A DNA stretch of 64,000 nt from Phycisphaerae bacterium (GTDB taxonomy: Bacteria > Planctomycetota > Phycisphaerae > UBA1845 > Fen-1342). The stretch is taken from contig JAGNKU010000002.1 in NCBI GenBank assembly GCA_017999985.1, forward strand, positions 1 through 64,000. The letters run 5' to 3'. The translations under genes were made by a program, and so were the position numbers. Under the pieces are notes generated by a model. That model did not search any database. It had not been told where the DNA came from and saw only the letters and a program-made list of their open reading frames with translations. Positions 15,428-23,575 of the stretch are shown piece after piece; within the stretch, counting starts at the first letter, position 1, and the number at the start of each line of letters is the position of its first letter.

Positions 15428-17692
15428 GTGCCGCGGGCGAGCCATGCAGTGCAGCGCGCGATGTTCGACCGGACCAAGGACGGCCGCCGCGCCGTAGCCG
15501 AGAGGGCGGCCTGCATGCGGCCGGTTGGACGGCCGGCCTGGCCGTGGCTGGCGGTCTTGCTGTTCTGCGTCCTGCTGCTGCCGGAGCCGGCGCTCGCGTA
15601 TATCGGACCTGGGGCGGGCTTCGCGGTCGGCACGACGCTGGTGACGTTGTTCTTCGCGGTGTTGTCCGCGCTTGGGGCCTTGGTCCTGTGGCCGTTCCGG
15701 TGGGTGATCCGTGCCATCCGGCAACGTCGCGCGCACGCGAAGGCGCGCATCAAGCGCGTGGTCGTGCTCGGCTTGGACGGTCTCGACGCGACCTTGACGG
15801 AGCGTTTTCTCAGCGAGGGCAAGCTGCCGAATTTTGCCAAGCTGAAGGAGCAGGGGACTTACCGGCGGTTGGCTACCACCGTGCCGGCCATGACGCCCGT
15901 GGCGTGGTCGTCCTTCCTCACAGGCTGCAACCCCGGCAAGCACAACATCTTTGACTTTCTGACGCGCGACAAGAAAACCTATCTGCCGGCGTTGTCGTCG
16001 GTGCAGATCAATCCCCCGCGCAAGACGGTCAAGCTCGGTCGGTTTCGCATCCCGGTCAGTAAGCCGGACATCCGCCTGCAACGCAAGGGCAAGCCCTTTT
16101 GGAACACACTGGGCGAGCACGGCATCTTCAGCAATGTCATCCGCATGCCGATCACGTTTCCGCCGGAGCCGTTCCACGGCGTGCTGCTGTCGGCGATGTG
16201 CGTGCCTGACCTGCGCGGCAGCCAGGGGACGTTTTCGTACTACTCGAGCGCGGGCAGCACCGAGCCGGAGTACATCGGCGGCGAACAGATCTACGTGAAG
16301 CGCGAGGGGAATCTCATCCGGTCGCATCTCGTCGGCCCGGAGAACACGTTCGTGGAGGGCGGGGGGGCGATGCGCTGTCCGTTCGAGGTGCGCATCACCG
16401 GGCCCGATCACGCGCTGCTGAAAGTCAACGGCGAGACGCACAAGCTGACGCGCGGCGAATACACGCCGTGGATCACCGTGAAGTTCAAGCCGGGGCTGGG
16501 CGTGAAGGTGAACGGCATCTGCGAGGTGCTGCTGCTGGAGACCGAGCCCGAGTTCCGGATGTATGTCACGCCGATCCAGATCGACCCGGCGCGGCCGGCG
16601 ATGGCGATTTCGCATCCGAAGGTGTACGCGACGTACTTGTCGAAGCTGATGGGGCAGTTCGCGACGATGGGGCTGGCGGAAGACACGTGGGGGATGAACG
16701 CCCGCATCCTGGATGACGAGGCGTTTCTGCACCAGTGCGTGGAAGCGGACGAGGAGCGCATCGACATGTTCTTCGATGCGCTGGAGAAGGTGCGGCGCGG
16801 CCTGTGCGTGTGCGTGGTCGACGGCCCGGACCGCATCCATCACATGTTCTGGCGCTACCTGGAGCCGGAGCACCCGGGCTACAGCGGGCAGGGCGGCCGC
16901 GAGCGCCGCAACGCGATCGAGGAAATGTACGTCCGGATGGACGAGCTGGTCGGCGACACGCTGGCGGCGTGCGCTGACCCGGGCACGCTGCTCTGGGTGA
17001 TTTCCGACCACGGCTGCGCGTCGTTCCGGCGGGGGATCGATCTGAACGTCTGGCTCGAGCAGAACGGCTACCTGAAATTGAAGCCGGACGGCCGCGGCCA
17101 GCGGTATCTCACCGGCGTCGATTGGTCCCAGACGCGGGCGTATTGCATCGGGCTGACGGGTATCTGGCTGAACATCCGTGGGCGTGAAGCGCAGGGCATC
17201 GTGGATCCCAAGGATGCGGCGGCGCTGCGCGACGAGCTGGTCGGCAAGTTGACCGGGTTGCGCGACGCGCAGGATGGCCAAGTCGCGATCAATCGGGTCT
17301 TCGACGCGCAAAAGGTCTATCGTGGTCCATACAAAAGCGAGGCACCGGATCTCATCATCGGCTACAACGCGGGCTATCGCGTGAGCTGGGAGGCCGCGAT
17401 CGGCCAGCCGACGGACAGGCTGTTCCACGAGAACACGAAGGCCTGGAGCGGCGACCACATCATCGATCCCAAGCTCGTGCCGGGTGTGCTGTTCAGCAAC
17501 CGGAAGATTGCCGACGAGCAGCCGCACATCGCCGATCTCGGGCCGACCGTGCTGGAGCTGTTCGGCGTGGCGGTCCCGGAGCACATGGACGGGCGGCCGC
17601 TACGCGTGGCCGACGCGGACGGTTCGTATCCGGACGGGAACCATGGTCAGGAAAGGGCCGCAGCGCAGGCCGTATCCGAGGCTGCTGCGTAG
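15428..17692 (+). CDS. Type I phosphodiesterase-like protein with two N-terminal membrane segments
   Basis: A 754-residue alkaline-phosphatase-superfamily protein of the type I phosphodiesterase/nucleotide pyrophosphatase class. Residues about 36-57 form a signal-like segment ending A-L-A, followed by Y-I-G-P-G-A-G, a second hydrophobic segment (about 65-90) and a strongly basic stretch (91-110). The catalytic domain has L-G-L-D-G-L-D (Asp117), Thr156 in M-T-P-V-A-W, I-S-D-H-G-C, and a final G-D-H. GTG 15428 has GGAGG six bases upstream. By the positive-inside rule the domain after the second segment would be cytoplasmic, unlike the neighbouring paralogue. First gene of a rightward run; the next starts nine bases on. 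Confidence 0.85.
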   Translation: MPRASHAVQRAMFDRTKDGRRAVAERAACMRPVGRPAWPWLAVLLFCVLLLPEPALAYIGPGAGFAVGTTLVTLFFAVLSALGALVLWPFRWVIRAIRQRRAHAKARIKRVVVLGLDGLDATLTERFLSEGKLPNFAKLKEQGTYRRLATTVPAMTPVAWSSFLTGCNPGKHNIFDFLTRDKKTYLPALSSVQINPPRKTVKLGRFRIPVSKPDIRLQRKGKPFWNTLGEHGIFSNVIRMPITFPPEPFHGVLLSAMCVPDLRGSQGTFSYYSSAGSTEPEYIGGEQIYVKREGNLIRSHLVGPENTFVEGGGAMRCPFEVRITGPDHALLKVNGETHKLTRGEYTPWITVKFKPGLGVKVNGICEVLLLETEPEFRMYVTPIQIDPARPAMAISHPKVYATYLSKLMGQFATMGLAEDTWGMNARILDDEAFLHQCVEADEERIDMFFDALEKVRRGLCVCVVDGPDRIHHMFWRYLEPEHPGYSGQGGRERRNAIEEMYVRMDELVGDTLAACADPGTLLWVISDHGCASFRRGIDLNVWLEQNGYLKLKPDGRGQRYLTGVDWSQTRAYCIGLTGIWLNIRGREAQGIVDPKDAAALRDELVGKLTGLRDAQDGQVAINRVFDAQKVYRGPYKSEAPDLIIGYNAGYRVSWEAAIGQPTDRLFHENTKAWSGDHIIDPKLVPGVLFSNRKIADEQPHIADLGPTVLELFGVAVPEHMDGRPLRVADADGSYPDGNHGQERAAAQAVSEAAA

Positions 17693-17701
17693 GAGGCGGG
17701 A

Positions 17702-19816
17702 ATGGTCGTGTCAAACGAACTGGTACCCTTGAGTCGACGCAGGTTCCTGCAGGTCGCGAGTGCCGCGGGCCTGACGTCGATCCTCTGCTTCCACGGTGGT
17801 TGCAGCCCGTTTGGCAAAGGCGGCGAGGCCCGCCAGAAATCCGCCGCCGCCGGCAAGAAGATGATCGTCGTCGGCATCGACGGCTTCGACCCGCGGCTGG
17901 CCGAGCGGCTGATGGATGCGGGTGAGCTGCCGCACTTGGCGGCGATGCGCGCGGCGGGCGGCTATGCCCGGCTCGGCAGCAGCGTGCCGCCGCAGAGCCC
18001 GGTCGCGTGGGCGAACTTCATCACCGGCGCGGACCCAGGCGTGCACGGGATTTTTGACTTCATCCACCGCCATCCCGACCGGGGCTGCGCACCCTACTAC
18101 GCGGCCTCGGAGACAGTTCAGGCGACGCAGGGGTGGGAAATTGGCGAGCACAAGCTGCCGCTGAATTTCTGGCCGTTCAATCACGGCACAACGCAGACGC
18201 TGCTCAAGCGCGAGGGCGTGCCGTTCTGGGATTACCTCGACGCCGCCGGCATTCCGTCGAAGTTCTACGACATTCCGTCCAATTATCCGCCGAGCCCCTC
18301 GACGCACGGGCACCAGGCCTGCCTGGCCGGCATGGGCACGCCGGACCTGCTGGGCACCTATGGCACGTACCAGTGTTTCTGGTCGCGCGCCCAGAAGGTG
18401 AAGGATGAGGGCGGCGGCCTGAAGAAGCCGATCGTGTTCAAGGACCACGTGGCGAAAGTGAAGCTGACCGGGCCGGTGAACACGCTCTTGAAGCAGCCGG
18501 TCGACACCGAGCTCGAGTTCTTCGTCTACCGCCATCCGACGGACGCGCAGGTACGGATCGAGATCGACGGGCACACGCTCGTGCTCAAGGAAGGCGAGTG
18601 GAGCGACTGGAAGCAGGTCAGCTTCCCGCTCAAGATGCCGTCGTTTCTGCCGGATGACAAGGTGACGGGCATCTGCCGGTTCTTCCTCCAGCAGGTGCGG
18701 CCGGAGTTCCGGCTGTACGTGTCGCCGCTGAACATCGACCCGTCGAACCCCGGTTCGCAGAAGATCAGCGAGCCGGCGGAGTTCGTGACGCAGATCGCGG
18801 ACGAGCTGGGCCTGTTCCCGACGACCGGCTTCCAGGAAGACCACAAGGCGCTGTCGAACAAGATCTTCACGGACGAGGAGTACCGCGCCCAGGCCGACTA
18901 TGTGCTGCAGGAGCGTTTGAACCTGCTGAACTACGCGCTCAAGCACTATGACGACGGGCTGCTGTTCTTCTACTTCTCCAGCACCGATCTGCAGGCGCAC
19001 ATGTTCTTCTGGGACAGCGACGAGAAGCACCCGACGCGCTCCGCGGCCGAGGCGCAGAAATACATGGGCGTGGTCGAGGATCTGTATCGCCGGATGGACA
19101 CGGTGGTCGGCGACCTGGTCGCGCGCTACGCCGACCAGGCCACGATCATGGTGCTGTCCGACCACGGCTTCTGCAATTTCCGCCGGCAGTTCAACCTCAA
19201 CACCTGGCTGCGTGAGAACGGCTACGTCGGGCCGGCGAACTGCGGCTCGCTGTACATGGACGATCGGAAGTACGGCCCGCGCGTGGACTGGTCGCAGACC
19301 CGGGCCTACGGGCTGGGCCTCAACGGCCTGTACCTGAATCTCAAGGGCCGCGAGAGCGAGGGCATCGTCGATCCGTCGGAGCGCGACGCGCTGCTCGAAG
19401 AGATCCGCGCGAAGCTGCTGGCCGTCCGCGACCCGGAAAACGGCGAGCCGGCGATCTCGGCCGTCTATCGCAGCGACGAGGTGTACACGGGGCCGTTCAA
19501 GGAGCGGGCGCCCGACCTGATCGTCGGCTATCGCCGCGGCTGGCGGTGTTCCTGGCTGACCGCGCTCGGTACGATCGAGCCCGAAGTGTTCAGCGACAAC
19601 GATTCGGCGTGGAGTGCCGACCATTGCATGGCCACGGAGGAGTTGCCGGGCGTGCTGTTTGCCAGCCGGCCGATCCGGCATCCGCAGCCGGCGCTGGTCG
19701 ATCTGGCCCCGACGATCCTCGCCGAGTTCAGCGTCACGCCGCCGGACACCATGAGCGGCAGGAACGTGTTTGCGGCGCCGGTAGTGGCCCTGGCCGACGC
19801 GGGACAGAAGGAGTGA
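17702..19816 (+). CDS. Tat-exported, type I phosphodiesterase-like lipoprotein
   Basis: A 704-residue paralogue of the preceding gene with a different N terminus: S-R-R-R-F-L-Q (residues 11-17) is a twin-arginine signal and H-G-G-C (Cys34) a plausible lipobox, so it is probably folded in the cytoplasm, exported by Tat and lipid-anchored outside. Catalytic residues seen: Asp60 in V-G-I-D-G-F-D, Ser99 in Q-S-P-V-A-W (nucleophile position), L-S-D-H-G-F, and W-S-A-D-H near the end. A central insert of about 200 residues between metal motifs matches the neighbour's in length and in blocks such as W-S-Q-T-R-A-Y. GGAGG is six bases before ATG. Substrate unknown. Confidence 0.87.
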   Translation: MVVSNELVPLSRRRFLQVASAAGLTSILCFHGGCSPFGKGGEARQKSAAAGKKMIVVGIDGFDPRLAERLMDAGELPHLAAMRAAGGYARLGSSVPPQSPVAWANFITGADPGVHGIFDFIHRHPDRGCAPYYAASETVQATQGWEIGEHKLPLNFWPFNHGTTQTLLKREGVPFWDYLDAAGIPSKFYDIPSNYPPSPSTHGHQACLAGMGTPDLLGTYGTYQCFWSRAQKVKDEGGGLKKPIVFKDHVAKVKLTGPVNTLLKQPVDTELEFFVYRHPTDAQVRIEIDGHTLVLKEGEWSDWKQVSFPLKMPSFLPDDKVTGICRFFLQQVRPEFRLYVSPLNIDPSNPGSQKISEPAEFVTQIADELGLFPTTGFQEDHKALSNKIFTDEEYRAQADYVLQERLNLLNYALKHYDDGLLFFYFSSTDLQAHMFFWDSDEKHPTRSAAEAQKYMGVVEDLYRRMDTVVGDLVARYADQATIMVLSDHGFCNFRRQFNLNTWLRENGYVGPANCGSLYMDDRKYGPRVDWSQTRAYGLGLNGLYLNLKGRESEGIVDPSERDALLEEIRAKLLAVRDPENGEPAISAVYRSDEVYTGPFKERAPDLIVGYRRGWRCSWLTALGTIEPEVFSDNDSAWSADHCMATEELPGVLFASRPIRHPQPALVDLAPTILAEFSVTPPDTMSGRNVFAAPVVALADAGQKE

Positions 19817-19821
19817 GCCTC

Positions 19822-20007
19822 GTGCCGAAGATCAAACTCGATGACAACCTCTACGACCGGGTGAAGAAGGTGGCGCAGGTTGCCGGCTACGGCTCGCCGG
19901 AGGAGTTCATCACGCACATCATCGAGAAGGAGCTCGGGCAGCTCGAGGCCGGCGACGACGAGCAGAAAGTGCTCGAGCGGCTGCGCGGGCTGGGGTATAT
20001 CGAGTAG
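19822..20007 (+). CDS. Small ribbon-helix-helix-like protein, 61 residues
   Basis: The first 40 residues have the beta-helix-helix pattern of CopG/Arc-type proteins: P-K-I-K-L-D as strand, then D-R-V-K-K-V-A-Q, a G-Y-G-S-P-E-E turn, and an I-T-H-I-I-E-K-E helix. An acidic stretch follows, and the protein ends R-L-R-G-L-G-Y-I-E. That ending matches the L-x-x-L-G-Y element found after the catalytic domain of all four sulfatase-like neighbours. GTG 19822 has AAGGAG eight bases upstream; GTG 19813 overlaps the preceding stop and is the alternative. It may be a DNA-binding regulator of the block or an adaptor. I do not know a characterised homologue. Confidence 0.75.
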   Translation: MPKIKLDDNLYDRVKKVAQVAGYGSPEEFITHIIEKELGQLEAGDDEQKVLERLRGLGYIE

Positions 20008-20061
20008 TCCGGCGCACCGGGCGGCGGGCAGCGCGGTCCTGACCACCAGGAAACGCGTCGG

Positions 20062-21006
20062 ATGAGCGTTATCAACTGGCTGCTGATCAGCATCGGCAAT
20101 GCGGCGCAATGGCTGTGGCATGCGCTGGCGACCGGGGGGGCCGCGGTGTGGGAGGTAGTGGACGCGGTGCTGAACCCGGTGCTGTCCCGGGTACTGGCGG
20201 TGCTGAATCCGATCTGCACGGCGATCGGTGACGGCGTGTACATGGTGCTCGCGCCGCTGCCGGTCTGGCTGGGGCTGACGGTGATTTCCGCGGTCATGGG
20301 CGTGCTGATGCTGATCGGCTTCCGATACACGTCCAACCAGGCGGCGATCGGGCGGGCGCGCGACGACATCACGGCGAATCTGCTGGCGCTGAAGCTGTAC
20401 AAGGACGAAGTGCGTGTTGCGGTGCGCGCGCAGGGCCGGGTGCTCGCCGCCCTGTTGCGCTTGCAGTGGCACATGCTCCGGCCGCTACTGATCATGCTGC
20501 TGCCGATGTTGCTGGTGCTGGCGCAGATGGGGGTCCGCTACCAGTGGCGGCCGCTGCGGGTGGGCGAGCAGGCAAACATCACCGTGCGACTCAGGGACGC
20601 GCCGGTGGACCTGGCCGGCGTCGCGCTCGCCGAAAATCCGGCGCTGGTCGTCGAGGCCGGGCCGATCCCGGGGGGTGGCGCGCTGGTCTGGCGCGTGCGG
20701 GCGGCGACCACGGGCCGGCATACGCTGCGCCTCACGATTGGCGGACAGACCTACGACAAGGAATTCGTCGTCGGCGACGCATTTCAGCGCGTCAGCGCGT
20801 CGCGCTCGGAACCACGGTGGACGGCTCAGATATTCCACCCCATCGAGCCACGGCTGCCCGCGGAAGCGCCGCTCAAGGAAATTGAAATCGCGTATCCCGG
20901 CGTGGCGTCGTACATCTGCGGCGCGAACTGGTGGATCCTGTACTTCTTCATCATCTCCATGCTTTTCGCGCTGCTGTTCAAGCCGATCTTCAAGGTGCGT
21001 TTCTGA
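20062..21006 (+). CDS. Three-segment membrane protein, Oxa1/EMC3-superfamily-like
   Basis: A 314-residue protein. An amphipathic N-terminal region is followed by a transmembrane segment (about 70-92), a charged helical hairpin of about 45 residues, a second hydrophobic segment (about 135-155) ending R-Y-Q-W-R-P-L, an extracytoplasmic beta-rich domain of about 110 residues, and a final segment (about 285-308). The pairing of two membrane helices round a cytosolic coiled-coil recalls the DUF106/EMC3/YidC insertases, but that link is my inference and sequence identity would be low. It follows the small RHH-like gene by 54 bases and precedes glycosyltransferase genes, so it may insert, flip or tether a component of this surface system. 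Confidence 0.6.
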   Translation: MSVINWLLISIGNAAQWLWHALATGGAAVWEVVDAVLNPVLSRVLAVLNPICTAIGDGVYMVLAPLPVWLGLTVISAVMGVLMLIGFRYTSNQAAIGRARDDITANLLALKLYKDEVRVAVRAQGRVLAALLRLQWHMLRPLLIMLLPMLLVLAQMGVRYQWRPLRVGEQANITVRLRDAPVDLAGVALAENPALVVEAGPIPGGGALVWRVRAATTGRHTLRLTIGGQTYDKEFVVGDAFQRVSASRSEPRWTAQIFHPIEPRLPAEAPLKEIEIAYPGVASYICGANWWILYFFIISMLFALLFKPIFKVRF

Positions 21007-21132
21007 TCCGCGGTGCGCCGCGCGGCCACGCGACGGCCAGCCACCGGCAGCATTTTGACCGAGCGCAAGCGGCGCGGTCGGTCGCCGCTTTCCTCAACTC
21101 GCGCGGCGCTGCGTCCCGATAAACACAGCGAA

Positions 21133-23370
21133 ATGCCGACGCTCGACGAGCTCATGCCGCGCCTCCGCGAGCTGTTCCGTGACGGCGCGCGCTTCGACTT
21201 CATCGCCGCCGCACACAGCGTGTTGGCGTGTGTATCGGTGGCGCCCGAGCTGACGCGTCTGACCCTGCGGGCGCTGGCGGAGGCCGGCCTGGGTGGGCCC
21301 GCGCTGGAATTGCTGCAGGTGCGGCGGGACCTGGGCGTCAGCGCAGCCGAGCTGGCCGCCCTGCGTGCCTCCTGTGCGGCACTGCCCGATGGCCGCGTGC
21401 CCTGGACGGCGTGCGAGGAGACGTTTCAGAAGAACTTCACGGCTCTGGCAGGGGCCCGGCCGGAGTGGCGGGAGCGCGAGGGCCAACTGCGGGCGCTGGT
21501 GTCCGGCCTGAACCTGCATCGTACGTTGCAGGGGGCATACTACGTCTCGCGCCGCGCCCCGGGGCGGCTGCGCGAATGGGTGGCGGACCTGACCATGCCC
21601 GAGGTGGCGGCGGAGACCTGCGCGCCGCCGGACGGCAAGGTGGGGGCGGCGGCGATCGTGGGGGCGCGGGCCGCGCGGCTCGTCGCCCGCGTCTGCGAAT
21701 ACACGCACCGCGTCGTGCTGTGGCACAGCGCTCCGGTCTACCTCGTCGAACCCGATCCGGCGTGCTTCGCCGCCTGGCTGCACGCGGAGGACAGTAGCGC
21801 CAGCCTCACGGCCGAGCGGCTGCTGATCTTCGTCGGCCCGGACGCGATCGCGCGGTGCGCTGCATACTGGCGTACTCACCCGCGCCTGGCGCTGCCGGCC
21901 CACCTGATCAATCTGTGTGCCGGGCCGCAGCCGGCTGCGGAGCTGCGCGCCGCCGCGGAACAAACGGCCGGACACAACCGGACCGAGCGCCGCCGTGTCA
22001 CGGACGCGCTGGCGGCGCGCTACGCGGGGCGCGACGCGGCCTATTGGCTGGAACGGTTCAAGCCACCCGGGCCGGTTCTGGCCGTCACGTCGCGCTTCAC
22101 GACCATGCTGCAATACTCGACGCGTGACGCCCTTGCGGCCCTGCGCGCGCTAGGCTACACCACGCACGTCCTCATCGAAGACTGCGATCACGAGTTGTTG
22201 CGGGCCCATGACCTTTACCGCGCCGTGCTCGAGCTGGACCCGCTCTTCGTGCTCGCGCTGGATCACGCGCGCTGCGAGGCACCGGATCTGCCCCTGAGCA
22301 TGCCATTCGTGCTGTGGATTCAGGATGCGCTGACCGACTTGATGACGCGGCAGGCCGGCGCATCCGTCGGACCACACGACCTGGTCTGCGGGTACTACTG
22401 GCAGCGCTGCACGCGCGAATTCGGTTACCCCCCGGACCGCTTCCTGCCGGTGCGCATCCCCGTGTCGCCCGACGTCTTCCACGACGGCCCGCTGGACCCG
22501 GAGACCGCGGCGCGCTACGCGGCGGACGTCTGTTACGTTGGCCATGGCGGCGAGCCGATCGAGGCACTCTACCGGCAGGCGCGGCAACGCTGGAACCCCG
22601 TACTGCACAAGGCGCTGGATCAAGTCTACGGGCGCGTGCAGCGCTGGTTGTCCGGCGCCGAACCGATCGACCCCCAGGCCACGACGGAAGACATCGTGCG
22701 TACGCTCGCCGCGATCGGCAACGTCAGCCTGACGGACTTCGCCAACCGACTCTACGACGTCGGGCGCCGGCAGCAGACACTGGAGTGGGTCGCGGCCTGG
22801 GCCCAACGGACGGGGCGAGTCTTCCGCATCTATGGCCGCGGCTGGGCACAGCATCCAACCTTGGCGCCGTTTGCGGCGGGCGTGATCGAACACGGTGAAC
22901 CGTTACGTCGTGTATACCGCGCGTCGAAGCTGGCGCTGCAATTGATGCCGTCCGGCTTTCTGCACCAGCGGGCGCTGGAAGCGCTGGCGAGCGGAACGCT
23001 GCCGCTGGCGCGGTACTGCCCCGAGGACTTTGCGCAGTTGCCGATCGAGACCTTTGTCACGCAGCGCGCGGCGGGTAAGCACGCGGAGAAGACAGCGGCG
23101 ATCTTCGCCGGGTTGGAGCGCGTGGTTTTTCGTACGCCCGCCGAGTTTGAGATCATCGCCGAGCGCTATCTCGCCGACGCCGACGCGCGGCAGAGCGTCT
23201 GGGCCGACCTGCACGCGGTCGTGCAGCGCGACTATACCTACGAGTCGGTGATGCGGCGGATACTGGAGGCGCATCGCGCGGTGATCCAGCGCCGGGCCGA
23301 GGCGAACCGGGCGTCGGCCGGCGCGGATGCGCCCCCGCGGCGCTCGCCGGCGGTTGTGACGCAGGGCTAG
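21133..23370 (+). CDS. CgeB-type glycosyltransferase
   Basis: About 745 residues. The C-terminal half carries a GT-B fold glycosyltransferase of the CgeB/YkvP type: R-I-Y-G-R-G-W followed by a hydrophobic run, Y-R-A-S-K-L-A-L-Q-L and H-Q-R-A-L-E-A-L-A-S-G, the nucleotide-sugar binding end. The N-terminal 300 residues are Ala-rich, helical and unassigned. It probably acts in the cytoplasm, transferring a sugar to a surface-polymer precursor. The start is uncertain: ATG 21133 begins a conserved-looking M-P-T-L-D-E-L, but no good ribosome-binding site precedes it; an upstream GTG at 21013 would add 40 basic residues. Donor and acceptor cannot be read from the sequence. Confidence 0.75.
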   Translation: MPTLDELMPRLRELFRDGARFDFIAAAHSVLACVSVAPELTRLTLRALAEAGLGGPALELLQVRRDLGVSAAELAALRASCAALPDGRVPWTACEETFQKNFTALAGARPEWREREGQLRALVSGLNLHRTLQGAYYVSRRAPGRLREWVADLTMPEVAAETCAPPDGKVGAAAIVGARAARLVARVCEYTHRVVLWHSAPVYLVEPDPACFAAWLHAEDSSASLTAERLLIFVGPDAIARCAAYWRTHPRLALPAHLINLCAGPQPAAELRAAAEQTAGHNRTERRRVTDALAARYAGRDAAYWLERFKPPGPVLAVTSRFTTMLQYSTRDALAALRALGYTTHVLIEDCDHELLRAHDLYRAVLELDPLFVLALDHARCEAPDLPLSMPFVLWIQDALTDLMTRQAGASVGPHDLVCGYYWQRCTREFGYPPDRFLPVRIPVSPDVFHDGPLDPETAARYAADVCYVGHGGEPIEALYRQARQRWNPVLHKALDQVYGRVQRWLSGAEPIDPQATTEDIVRTLAAIGNVSLTDFANRLYDVGRRQQTLEWVAAWAQRTGRVFRIYGRGWAQHPTLAPFAAGVIEHGEPLRRVYRASKLALQLMPSGFLHQRALEALASGTLPLARYCPEDFAQLPIETFVTQRAAGKHAEKTAAIFAGLERVVFRTPAEFEIIAERYLADADARQSVWADLHAVVQRDYTYESVMRRILEAHRAVIQRRAEANRASAGADAPPRRSPAVVTQG

Positions 23371-23435
23371 CGGGAGCGTGCCGTCGGTGCCGGCGCGCTG
23401 ACGCGCAACTTCCGTCGTCATTCGCCGGTGCCGGC

Positions 23436-23462
23436 CGCGTCGCGCACGGGGTGCGCGACGCG
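23436..23462. terminator. Strong GC-rich hairpin after the CgeB-type gene
   Basis: CGCGTCGCGCA and TGCGCGACGCG form a perfect 11-bp stem round a 5-base loop. No T-run follows, so intrinsic termination is not certain. It sits in the longest gap of the rightward run (205 bases) and may split the run into two transcripts or attenuate the downstream pair. Confidence 0.4.
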
Positions 23463-23575
23463 TGCCCGGCGGCCTTATCGGACGGCCGCGACCCAGGTGG
23501 GGCGGCGCTGCGTCCCAGGTTGTGCTTGGGTCGATAGACACGGGCAGGCGCTAACCCCAACTGCGGACTGAACGC

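Noticed and set aside
17711-19681. Long antisense frames over the two phosphodiesterase-like genes (also 15392-17584) and over the glycosyltransferase and HldE-like genes (23153-24880)
   Set aside because: Low-complexity Arg/Val/His-rich translations without motifs or ribosome-binding sites. They are shadows of well-supported genes.
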